Positions 1 through 5,292 of a DNA stretch of 8,177 nucleotides are shown in pieces. The notes beneath the pieces were generated by a model. It saw only the letters and a program-made list of their open reading frames with translations, was not told where the DNA came from and searched no databases. Both the position numbers and the translations under genes were made by a program. Within the stretch, counting starts at the first letter, position 1, and every line of letters starts with the position of its first letter. The stretch is taken from assembly GCA_035486285.1 (NCBI GenBank), contig DATHNF010000016.1:1-8177 (forward strand), written 5' to 3'. Source of the DNA: DATHNF01 sp035486285. GTDB taxonomy: Bacteria; Patescibacteriota; Saccharimonadia; Saccharimonadales; UBA4665.

Positions 1-64
1 AACAAAAATGTGGTCTCTTTGGCCGCGCAACATACACGCCAAAATTAAGAGGGTTAAAAAATGA
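1..64 (+). CDS. C-terminal tail of an upstream CDS (partial)
   Basis: A frame open from the window's left edge (codons begin at base 2) ends at TGA 62-64 and encodes a short, strongly basic tail ending AKIKRVKK. Its stop overlaps the ATG of the next gene as ATGA (61-64), the usual sign of translational coupling within an operon. An internal ATG at 8 could also make this an 18-residue ORF. Too little is visible to name a family. The call rests on the overlap, so it is tentative. Confidence 0.4.
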   Translation, partial: TKMWSLWPRNIHAKIKRVKK

Positions 65-819
65 GAGACAGATTAGAAGCCACATTCACGGCGAAGTGGC
101 GGGAGGAGAGTATCGTAAAGCGCGGATTTGCTTGTGTCCCAAAGTGCCTGTTTACCTGCATGGGTGAACTCGCATTAAAGCCGCAAGAGGCCATGTTGCT
201 GATTAACATTATTGAAAAGTGTTGGTACGAGGGCGATAAAGCATGGCCTAGTGTTGATTACTTGGCTAAAAATACGGGTAGGAAAAACAGTGCCACCCGA
301 GATTCGCTTAGAGGTTTGGCGAAGAAAGGCTTCATTAGTAAAGAGCAGCGATTTAATAGTTCCAACTTATACGGCCTAGAGCCATGCGTTCAAAAATTAG
401 CTGACCACATGCTTACATGTCGGCACATCGCCGGAAGTCCGTTGAGCATACACCGAAAATCTGACGGTGCTGGTAGCCGGAAAACCAACGACTATATAGA
501 AGCAGAGCTAATTAAACCCAATGATGTAAGACCCAATATATTACGTCATCACACTAAAGGTGATAACGAACTTTCCCTAAATGTTAAAAATAAAAGGGCT
601 ACATGTCCTGCAACGGGAGATAACCATGAATGGGACGATTTTGAAGTTGAGCGTGGTACTAGCACTTACTATTACAAGCGTTGCGAGTACTGTGATATGA
701 CGTTTAGCAAAAAAGATAAACCACCTTTTGGTGAAGACCCGACACGATTCCTTGAAAACTCTACCGAGTCTTACATATTAGCTGACACACCCATTAACCT
801 TGATGAAATAGACTTCTAA
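61..819 (+). CDS. Winged-helix DNA-binding protein with C-terminal zinc finger
   Basis: A 252-residue protein likely to bind DNA. Residues about 22-108 match the helix-turn-helix layout found in plasmid and phage replication or regulatory proteins: FACVPKCLF near the start, a helical stretch (LKPQEAMLLINIIEKCW), then WPSVDYLAKNTGRKNSATRDS as helix-turn-helix, and KKGFISKEQRFNSSNLY as the wing. A variable linker follows. Residues 182-211 form a likely zinc site, C182-x6-H189-x18-C208-x2-C211. The tail is acidic. The start at 61 is supported by the ATGA overlap with the preceding frame and a purine stretch AAGAGGG 7 bases upstream. The next small ORF begins one base after the TAA. Being next to a recombinase remnant suggests mobile-element cargo, as replication initiator or regulator; sequence alone does not decide which. 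Confidence 0.72.
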   Translation: MRDRLEATFTAKWREESIVKRGFACVPKCLFTCMGELALKPQEAMLLINIIEKCWYEGDKAWPSVDYLAKNTGRKNSATRDSLRGLAKKGFISKEQRFNSSNLYGLEPCVQKLADHMLTCRHIAGSPLSIHRKSDGAGSRKTNDYIEAELIKPNDVRPNILRHHTKGDNELSLNVKNKRATCPATGDNHEWDDFEVERGTSTYYYKRCEYCDMTFSKKDKPPFGEDPTRFLENSTESYILADTPINLDEIDF

Positions 820-820
820 C

Positions 821-970
821 ATGTCCACCACAGCGCCCAGACAAAACGTTGCGCTCAATGGCTTGCCCATTAAACAGCCTGTAGCTAACCAGCCAACAAG
901 CTACCGTCCAACTGTAACGTGTCCGCCAAGCTTTGGAACAACACGTCCTGCTCAAGGTCTACAGCAGTAG
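821..970 (+). CDS. Small Pro-rich ORF, 49 residues, unknown
   Basis: Starts at an ATG one base after the TAA of the zinc-finger gene (TAAcATG) and ends at TAG 968-970. The 49-residue product is rich in Pro, Thr and Gln (MSTTAPRQNV at the start, TRPAQGLQQ at the end) with one Cys and no membrane segment, so it is probably disordered. I do not recognise a family. Support comes from the tight spacing and from the intrinsic terminator about 50 bases downstream, which would close a three-gene transcript. It could be a chance ORF. Confidence 0.45.
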   Translation: MSTTAPRQNVALNGLPIKQPVANQPTSYRPTVTCPPSFGTTRPAQGLQQ

Positions 971-981
971 CTTCCAGCAGT

Positions 982-1626
982 CTAAGAAAGTCGCTGGACT
1001 TGCACCAAATGGGAATTTTCGGACACTTCGGTGTCCTTTTTCTTTGTCGCTAATCTGTAAAGTGTACTGATTTCGGGCGTGTAAACATTATTGTTTATGT
1101 CCATGTAAAAACCAGCTGGAAATAGCACCAGTTTACACTTTTGTCTTGTTTCGGGTGACATAGTCAAAAATCGCTCCCCAAGATTCTCAATATAGTCGAA
1201 TGCGAAACGTAAGAATTGATTCTTATCGGATTCATTTGCATGTATTATTTCTTCCACTCGGTCATTGAAATCACTCAGTTCGTTCTTTTTAGTGGCAATT
1301 GCAGCCATTATCTCATTCTTAATAGCAGCATTGCTTGGGTCAGTTATCGCTTCGACTTGATTATTAATTGAGCCAGTTAATACAGTAATTTTATGCCGTA
1401 ATCGATGAATCTCCTGTTCTTTTTCAGATTCACGCAGTTTCCAGACTTTATTTAATGCTGCAGTTAAGGTTTGGATTGCTTCCTGAGTAATTGGATTGTC
1501 CGCAAAGAAGTTCTTGATTTTTTGATGTAATTCACTTCTGGACAAATACTTCCCACATGCTCGACAGCGGTATTTTTCGTATGACGTGAAGGTTATAGTT
1601 GATGCGGATAATCCTTGCGAAAACAT
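982..1626 (-). pseudogene. Large serine recombinase, C-terminal fragment only
   Basis: The minus-strand frame (ATG at 1626 or TTG at 1629) encodes about 215 residues that match the distal third of large serine recombinases: the second half of a zinc ribbon (KYRCRACGKYLSRSELHQ, with Cys 22 and 25), a long helical or coiled-coil stretch rich in Glu, Lys and Asn at about residues 55-130, and a conserved tail LVLFPAGFYMDINNN ... YTPEISTLYRLA. The N-terminal resolvase domain with the catalytic Ser and the DNA-binding recombinase domain, normally over 300 residues, are missing. The first dozen residues look like read-through of foreign sequence. The fragment cannot catalyse recombination. The intact gene would have driven integration or excision of an element, probably the one carrying the neighbouring HTH gene. 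Its last residues are encoded across the plus-strand terminator. Confidence 0.78.
1021..1041 (+). terminator. Intrinsic terminator of the HTH operon
   Basis: A perfect 6-bp stem GGACAC/GTGTCC closes a TTCG tetraloop and is followed at once by TTTTT, then CTTT. The T-run is on the plus strand only; the other side reads GAAAATT, so termination is one-way for the gene pair ending at 970. The hairpin lies inside the 3' coding end of the minus-strand recombinase remnant. Confidence 0.8.
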
Positions 1627-2200
1627 CAATCACCCAACCTTTGCTGATTATAAACTTGATATTACCTTTCGCTCACTCAAGCAGATACAAGAATTTACTG
1701 AAGACGAAATCAAGAAGGGCGAGCGTGAGCCCAATCTGGTTCGTGGCGTAATATTATTTGATAAGACTGGTGAACTAACAGACTTGCAAACGAAGGTCCG
1801 TAATGCGAAGCCGCAGATGTACACAGAGGAAGATTATCAGTTTGTGCAGTTCATGCTCTATCACGCAAACAACAAAGTTGAGCGTGTCTTGCAAGACGAT
1901 CCAGCCGCGTCACTGTACTCAATGCACGTCAATATTGGTGAGGTACTCAAGATATACTTCAAGCTTAATGGCAAGTGGTGGCTCAGTAGCAAAAATGTCT
2001 TGAGAAACCTTGACGAGTGGGACGCGAAACTTGCTAAGTTGGTTAGAAGTTTTGTAAACACCGCCGACGCTACCGAGAAATATTCGTATTGCTCAGAAAT
2101 TATTGATCATGTCACAAAGCCCATGGGCGGACGACAGCCGATAGCTGAGAATAACTGTGATTGCAGCGTCTGTCGGCAGGATTTAGCAATACTTTCATAG
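1586..2200 (+). pseudogene. Nucleotidyltransferase-like protein, N-terminally truncated
   Basis: The first available start is GTG 1586, with no Shine-Dalgarno sequence; the frame is open upstream to about 1526, but that stretch belongs to the recombinase remnant. The product (204 residues) resembles the distal part of pol-beta-type nucleotidyltransferases, the broad group that includes aminoglycoside adenylyltransferases. It has a strand with the likely third carboxylate (KLDITFRS, Asp25), then LVRGVILFDKTGELTDL, and a helical C-terminal domain with YSMHVNIGEVLKIYFKLNGKWWLSSK. The family's defining G-S ... S-D-x-D motif should lie further N-terminal and is absent. The C-terminus has a Cys cluster (CDCSVCRQ). 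It is best read as a broken gene whose 5' part was lost with that of the facing recombinase. Family recognition is from memory of motif layout and is moderate. Confidence 0.5.
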
Positions 2201-2219
2201 TAATTCACTCGATACGTTA

Positions 2220-2257
2220 AAGTAGCCTAAGTGGAGGTTTACTTAAGAGCATTTTTT
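2220..2257 (+). terminator. Weak possible terminator after the nucleotidyltransferase remnant
   Basis: AAGTA (2220-2224) can pair with TACTT (2240-2244), with an inner CCT/AGG pairing, followed seven bases later by six T residues (2252-2257). The stem is short and interrupted, and the T-run overlaps the proposed -35 box of the ABC promoter, so this is only a possibility. Confidence 0.25.
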
Positions 2258-2283
2258 GTTTAGTTCTTGCAATAGCGTATATT
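2256..2283 (+). promoter_or_regulatory. Promoter of the ABC exporter operon, apparently leaderless
   Basis: TTGTTT (2256-2261), a 16-bp spacer and TATATT (2278-2283) make a sigma70-like promoter. Initiation 7-9 bases after the -10 falls at about 2290-2292, on the ATG of the ATPase gene. No Shine-Dalgarno sequence precedes that ATG, consistent with a leaderless transcript. Confidence 0.45.
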
Positions 2284-2291
2284 TAAGATAC

Positions 2292-3209
2292 ATGATTAAG
2301 GCCTCGAATCTCACTAAACATTACCGTAAGACGATGGCGGTTAATGATATATCGTTTGAGATTGAGACGGGGAAGGTTACGGGTTTTCTGGGGCCGAATG
2401 GCGCGGGTAAGTCTACCACTATGCGGCTGATGCTGGGGCTCGATAACGGTGGGGGGTCGACGAACTATGACGGCAAGAAGCTGCATGAATATACGCAACC
2501 ATCCGAAGTAGTTGGCATATTGCTAGAAGCTAAAGCCTTCCACCCAACACGAACTGCCAGCAATCACCTCAAAGTGCTCGCCACAGCCAGTAATGTTCCA
2601 TTAGCGCGTGTCGATGAAGTACTTGATATAGTCGGGTTGAAGGATGTTGGCCGGAAAAGGCCGGGCAAATTCAGTCTCGGCATGAGCCAACGCCTCGGCA
2701 TTGCCGCCGCCATCCTAGCTAAGCCGAAGTACTTATTATTGGACGAGCCGGCAAATGGTCTAGACCCTGAAGGTATAGTTTGGCTGCGGGAGTTTCTCAA
2801 ATCATATGCCGACGACGGTAATGCCGTATTCGTGTCGAGCCATTTATTAAGTGAAATGTCGCAGATGGCGGATAACGTCATAGTTATCGGCAAGGGCAAA
2901 CTCATTGCCAGTACTTCAATTAAAAGCTTGCTGTCTGATAATACCAAGTCAAATGTTTTCGTTCGTTCCGGCAGCCTCACCAAGCTCCAAAAGATTCTGC
3001 AAGACAAGTCCTTCTCAGTGACCGCTACACGCGGCGGGCTGGAAGTGACTGGTGCCAAGACAGACGAGATTGGCAAGTTGGCGCATGCTGCTGGCTTGCC
3101 TATCCTGGAACTAGCGACCCGTAATGCTTCACTGGAAGATGTATTCCTGGAATTAACAGAGGGTAAGGAAGAATTCCAAGCCCGGGATGTGAAGGATACT
3201 CAATCATAA
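2292..3209 (+). CDS. ABC transporter ATP-binding protein (BcrA/ABC-2 exporter type)
   Basis: The cytoplasmic ATPase of an exporter, 305 residues from ATG 2292. Visible motifs in order: Walker A GPNGAGKST (34-42), a Q-loop region reading GILLEAKAFHPTRTASNHL as in the subgroup resembling bacitracin-resistance and actinobacterial drug exporters, signature SLGMSQRLG (128-136) in the form usual for this group, Walker B YLLLDEPANGLDPEG (from 147), and the H-loop His in VSSHLLSEM (184). A C-terminal extension of about 85 residues ends with LEDVFLELT, typical of ABC-2 ATPases. A longer frame opens at TTG 2256, but that lies in the promoter, and the family N-terminus MIKASNLTKHY starts at 2292. The TAA overlaps the permease ATG by one base, so the two are co-translated and act as one complex. 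The substrate (antibiotic, lipid or peptide) cannot be read from sequence. Confidence 0.93.
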   Translation: MIKASNLTKHYRKTMAVNDISFEIETGKVTGFLGPNGAGKSTTMRLMLGLDNGGGSTNYDGKKLHEYTQPSEVVGILLEAKAFHPTRTASNHLKVLATASNVPLARVDEVLDIVGLKDVGRKRPGKFSLGMSQRLGIAAAILAKPKYLLLDEPANGLDPEGIVWLREFLKSYADDGNAVFVSSHLLSEMSQMADNVIVIGKGKLIASTSIKSLLSDNTKSNVFVRSGSLTKLQKILQDKSFSVTATRGGLEVTGAKTDEIGKLAHAAGLPILELATRNASLEDVFLELTEGKEEFQARDVKDTQS

Positions 3210-3988
3210 TGACGGCAATACGAGCGGAGCTTCGGAAGTTATTCAGCATACGTTCGACGTATATTCTTATCGGGTTGGCGCTGTTGTACATGGTGTTTTA
3301 CGATTTTTACGTCGTTGGTATTAAGGCGGGGCACAACAATGGCTTCATTAGTCCGCAAAGCCCTCTCTACCTCATAACGCAGGTGACCCGGGCCGCCAGT
3401 ATCGCCGCGCCGGTTTTATTCAGTTCCATTATCGCTGTGCTCCTGATGGCGCACGAGTATCGGTACAACACCATTATGTACACCTTAACCGCTTCCAATA
3501 GTCGCAATAAAACCCTGCTTGCTAAGATCATTGCCATAACCGGGTTTACGGTTATTTTCTCGCTTTTCATAGAAGTGCTGGCTCCGCTACTGGCTTTAGC
3601 CGGCCTGCATCTGCACCACGTAGTATTGCCGCACCAAGTGTTTTACTATCATGAACTGTTCTGGCGAGTCATTTTCTTCGGCTGGGCGTACGCGATGATT
3701 GGTCTGTTGTTGGCAATATTGTTCCGTAATGTCGTTGCATCGATAGTCTCATTATTCCTAATTCCCATAACCATTGAGCCGTTGCTTGGCCTGATACTCA
3801 ACACTAACCAGCAGCAATACTTGCCGTTTACAGCCTTAACGGCAGTACTGAACAATGGTCTTCTGCGGATGGGTAGGGTAGGGGGCGGGCAGCTTTCGGC
3901 TGCACATTCAGCTCTAATGGTTCTGGTGTACATTGTCATCGGGCTGGCTATCGGCTGGGCTCTGTTCTCGCGCCGCGACGCTAACTAA
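3209..3988 (+). CDS. ABC-2 type exporter permease
   Basis: A 259-residue membrane protein, partner of the preceding ATPase. About six hydrophobic segments are visible: residues about 17-37, 62-82, 104-131, 148-171, 172-193 and 234-252. The N-terminus (MTAIRAELRKLFSIRSTYIL) is the usual amphipathic start of ABC-2 permeases, and the cytoplasmic motif HEYRYNTIMYTLTASNSR (about residues 86-103) matches the E-[YF]-R ... T-[IL] ... L ... S-R pattern that contacts the ATPase. The length is normal. The ATG overlaps the ATPase stop (TAATG), and GAAGGA 12 bases upstream inside the ATPase gene may serve as ribosome binding site. No third gene follows, so the exporter is probably a homodimer of this half-size permease with two ATPase subunits. 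Confidence 0.88.
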   Translation: MTAIRAELRKLFSIRSTYILIGLALLYMVFYDFYVVGIKAGHNNGFISPQSPLYLITQVTRAASIAAPVLFSSIIAVLLMAHEYRYNTIMYTLTASNSRNKTLLAKIIAITGFTVIFSLFIEVLAPLLALAGLHLHHVVLPHQVFYYHELFWRVIFFGWAYAMIGLLLAILFRNVVASIVSLFLIPITIEPLLGLILNTNQQQYLPFTALTAVLNNGLLRMGRVGGGQLSAAHSALMVLVYIVIGLAIGWALFSRRDAN

Positions 3989-4066
3989 CAGTAGGGTCTA
4001 ACGCTTGCCAAATAAAAACTCTTCATGCTCAGTTGTAGCTGGGTTCCATCTCTGATGAGCCGTTTC

Positions 4067-4076
4067 ATGATAGACT
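4067..4076 (+). promoter_or_regulatory. Possible extended -10 promoter of tRNA-Cys
   Basis: TG (4068-4069), one base, then TAGACT (4071-4076) fits the TGnTAnnnT extended -10 pattern. Predicted initiation at about 4083 would leave a leader of some 7 bases before the tRNA. No convincing -35 box is present at 4048-4053. The gap 3989-4066 after the permease holds no clear terminator. Confidence 0.35.
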
Positions 4077-4089
4077 GATACAGTAATTT

Positions 4090-4163
4090 GGCGCGTTGGC
4101 CGAGGAGTTAGGCAAGGGTCTGCAAAACCCTGTACACGAGTGCAAATCTCGTACGCGCCTCCA
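4090..4163 (+). tRNA. tRNA-Cys (anticodon GCA), CCA encoded
   Basis: A full cloverleaf: acceptor GGCGCGT (4090-4096) with ACGCGCC (4153-4159); D-stem GCC/GGC; anticodon stem AGGGT/ACCCT with loop CTGCAAA and anticodon GCA at 4122-4124; T-stem ACGAG/CTCGT. Discriminator U at 4160 is the known cysteine identity base, and CCA (4161-4163) is encoded. The T-loop reads TGCAAAT, with G where U55 (pseudouridine) is nearly universal. Confidence 0.95.
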
Positions 4164-4181
4164 GCTCATTTTGCATCCAGA

Positions 4182-4229
4182 GCTCCGTTTTCAAACCGAA
4201 AGCGGAGCCCTCTGTTTGAAAAGCTCCGC
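4182..4229. repeat. Nested inverted repeat in the tRNA spacer
   Basis: TTTTCAAAC (4188-4196) is perfectly complementary to GTTTGAAAA (4214-4222). They are flanked by GCTCCG (4182-4187) and GCTCCGC (4223-4229), which repeat each other directly. Both can pair with the central GCGGAGC (4202-4208), so alternative hairpins compete. No T-run follows, so this is not a standard terminator. It lies in the 177-base spacer between the two tRNAs, where I see no gene. Confidence 0.6.
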
Positions 4230-4306
4230 CCTTCCTGCAAAGCCTCGCTTTACCCCATGACAAAGTTCCTTTGCCACGGGGACCCCTGTAATCCACGGTA
4301 AGAAGA

Positions 4307-4315
4307 TGGTACTAT
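4307..4315 (+). promoter_or_regulatory. Extended -10 promoter of tRNA-Leu
   Basis: TG (4307-4308), G, then TACTAT (4310-4315) is a good extended -10. The -35 position (4287-4292, TGTAAT) is weak, which extended -10 promoters tolerate. Predicted start near 4322 gives a leader of about 19 bases before the tRNA at 4341. The same TGn arrangement occurs before the 5059 ORF and possibly before tRNA-Cys. Confidence 0.5.
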
Positions 4316-4340
4316 TGAACAGGCCAATACGTAAGATAAA

Positions 4341-4427
4341 GGGCGAGTGGCGGAATTGGTATACGCGGTGGACTTAAAATCCGCTGGTTTTACGACCTTG
4401 AGGGTTCGAGTCCCTCCTCGCCCACCA
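4341..4427 (+). tRNA. tRNA-Leu (anticodon UAA), CCA encoded
   Basis: A class II tRNA with long variable arm. Acceptor GGGCGAG (4341-4347) pairs with CTCGCCC (4417-4423); anticodon stem GTGGA/TCCGC has one G-U pair; loop CTTAAAA places the anticodon TAA at 4375-4377, reading UUA. The 15-base variable arm has a GGT/ACC stem, and the T-arm GAGGG/CCCTC has a normal TTCGAGT loop. A73 is followed by an encoded CCA (4425-4427). The kinase gene starts 25 bases downstream and may share the transcript. Confidence 0.96.
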
Positions 4428-4452
4428 AAACATGTAAGGTAGTCTTATTCCT

Positions 4453-4911
4453 ATGCCGCTATTCTTAATTACCGGGCTGCCGGGCTCTGGCAAATCTACT
4501 GTCTGCGCTGAGTTGAAAGCCAGAGGGTATGAAGCCTATGACGGCGATGAAGATGGTTTGGCTAAATGGTACGATGGGCAAGGCCGAGCCATACACGAAA
4601 AATACTACAGGAATCGTAGCCCCGAATTCCTACGCCAACACTCTCGCGACATATCCCGCGAAATCGTCGAAGGCCTAGCCACCAAAGCTCAAGATAAGCC
4701 GATATTTCTCTGCGAGGATCCTGAAAACGAAGTTGAGCTGAACGATTTATTCGAGAAAGTATTTGCTCTAATGCTTGACGACACGACCCGCAACCATCGA
4801 CTCGTCACCCGTACAAACAATCAATGGGGGAAGCTGCCGCATGAACGCGAATACAGCGTCGCTTATGGCAAGAAATGGCAAGAAATGGCAAGAAGTTCGC
4901 CAGCAGTTTGA
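4453..4911 (+). CDS. P-loop kinase-like protein, C-terminus frameshifted
   Basis: A small P-loop NTPase of the adenylate/shikimate kinase-like fold. The N-terminus carries Walker A GLPGSGKS (residues 8-15), followed by ELKARGYEAYDGDEDGLAKW, where the DGDED stretch probably binds substrate or metal. A lid-like region with RTNNQWGKLPHER (about residues 119-131) resembles uncharacterised CPR and actinobacterial nucleoside kinase-like proteins. The natural frame continues as YGKKWQE-VRQQFDYITIDSAQ and on to a stop at 4984, but a third copy of a 10-bp repeat (4865-4894) shifts the frame, giving the tail MARSSPAV and a stop at 4911 (152 residues). With two copies the protein would have 173 residues. 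The substrate is unknown. No strong Shine-Dalgarno precedes ATG 4453. A role in nucleotide or tRNA metabolism is only suggested by its place behind tRNA-Leu. Confidence 0.75.
   Translation: MPLFLITGLPGSGKSTVCAELKARGYEAYDGDEDGLAKWYDGQGRAIHEKYYRNRSPEFLRQHSRDISREIVEGLATKAQDKPIFLCEDPENEVELNDLFEKVFALMLDDTTRNHRLVTRTNNQWGKLPHEREYSVAYGKKWQEMARSSPAV
4865..4894 (+). repeat. Three perfect tandem copies of a 10-bp unit
   Basis: ATGGCAAGAA occurs at 4865-4874, 4875-4884 and 4885-4894 with no mismatch. Since 10 is not a multiple of 3, copy number sets the reading frame of the kinase gene: two or five copies give the full C-terminus, three give the early stop at 4911. Confidence 0.95.
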
Positions 4912-4984
4912 CTACATCACCATAGACTCTGCGCAGCCCACCAAGCTTATCGCTGACCAGATACTGGCCAAAATCAGCGTCTAA
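4895..4984 (+). pseudogene. Displaced C-terminal end of the kinase gene
   Basis: After the repeat array, the frame ending at TAA 4982-4984 encodes VRQQFDYITIDSAQP and then a helix ending ILAKISV. This is a sensible strand-helix ending for a P-loop kinase (the FDYITIDS strand is typical of the last core strand). It is out of frame with the N-terminal part by the length of one repeat unit. It has no start of its own with a ribosome binding site, so it is most likely unexpressed unless the array changes length or the ribosome shifts frame. Confidence 0.7.
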
Positions 4985-5022
4985 CTTGTTGAACGACTAT
5001 CGCACGCCACAACGGCCGATGT

Positions 5023-5051
5023 TTGATATTAAGAGATATAGGTGTTAGTAT
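5023..5051 (+). promoter_or_regulatory. Extended -10 promoter with start point on the 5059 ATG
   Basis: TTGATA (5023-5028), a 17-bp spacer and TAGTAT (5046-5051), with TG at 5043-5044 giving an extended -10. Initiation 7-8 bases downstream falls on A5058/A5059, the first base of the ATG at 5059. There is no Shine-Dalgarno sequence, so the mRNA is predicted to be leaderless. Confidence 0.55.
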
Positions 5052-5058
5052 ATACTTA

Positions 5059-5292
5059 ATGCGTAGAGATCCTATTATTGAAGGTGTCAGTAAACTCCCC
5101 TTTGTGGGGCGCCATTCTGTGCGTCCTCACTACCTCTCGGGCCTTGAGGGCGCGCGTAATGGTAACTATCTCAAGCGGGCAGGCGCCATGGCCTTTATGG
5201 GTTTTATGGCAGTAATGCACGGTTATCAAGCTAAGTTGGGCATTGACGCCCTCATGCATAATTCCCACGGGGGGGGGGTTAGCTACAGTTGA
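5059..5292 (+). CDS. Unknown ORF ending just after a G10 tract
   Basis: A 77-residue product from ATG 5059, beginning MRRDPIIEGVSKLPFVGRHS. I do not recognise the family. Residues about 37-53 hold a Met- and Phe-rich hydrophobic stretch (GAMAFMGFMAVMHGY) that could be a short membrane or amphipathic helix. The frame ends soon after a run of ten G residues (HGGGVSYS, then TGA 5290-5292). The sequence looks coding up to the tract (normal residue mix, no rare-codon clusters), and the last four residues do not. With nine Gs the frame would read HGGGLATVETWL before a stop. The stop overlaps the TTG start of the next frame as TTGA. A longer frame from TTG 5023 exists, but that triplet belongs to the -35 box. 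It may be the first part of a single broken gene continuing in the next ORF. Confidence 0.5.
   Translation: MRRDPIIEGVSKLPFVGRHSVRPHYLSGLEGARNGNYLKRAGAMAFMGFMAVMHGYQAKLGIDALMHNSHGGGVSYS
5269..5278 (+). repeat. Homopolymeric G10 tract in coding sequence
   Basis: Ten consecutive G residues at 5269-5278, codons 71-74 of the 5059 ORF. Runs of this length are rare by chance at this base composition and are known slippage sites in phase-variable genes of other bacteria. A G-run could also pair with the 3' end of 16S rRNA ahead of the TTG at 5289. Confidence 0.9.

Noticed and set aside
530..560. Imperfect inverted repeat around GATGTAA/TTACGTC inside the HTH gene
   Set aside because: It has a mismatch, a short stem and a position inside coding sequence; nothing separates it from chance.
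975..997. Short inverted repeat CCAGC/GCTGG between the 49-residue ORF and the terminator
   Set aside because: Only five pairs with a 13-base loop and no T-run; the real terminator is at 1021-1041.
2256..2291. Longer start (TTG 2256) for the ABC ATPase
   Set aside because: The extra residues match nothing in the family and coincide with the -35 box; ATG 2292 gives the standard N-terminus.
4108..4296. Minus-strand ORF of 62 residues
   Set aside because: It runs antisense through tRNA-Cys and the inverted repeat; the composition is not protein-like and it has no ribosome binding site.
4090..4427. tRNA genes as attachment site for the recombinase element
   Set aside because: I found no repeat of either tRNA 3' end near the recombinase remnant, and the ABC operon lies between them.
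5023..5058. Longer start (TTG 5023) for the 5059 ORF
   Set aside because: The TTG is part of the TTGATA box, and the intervening bases are promoter spacer and -10.
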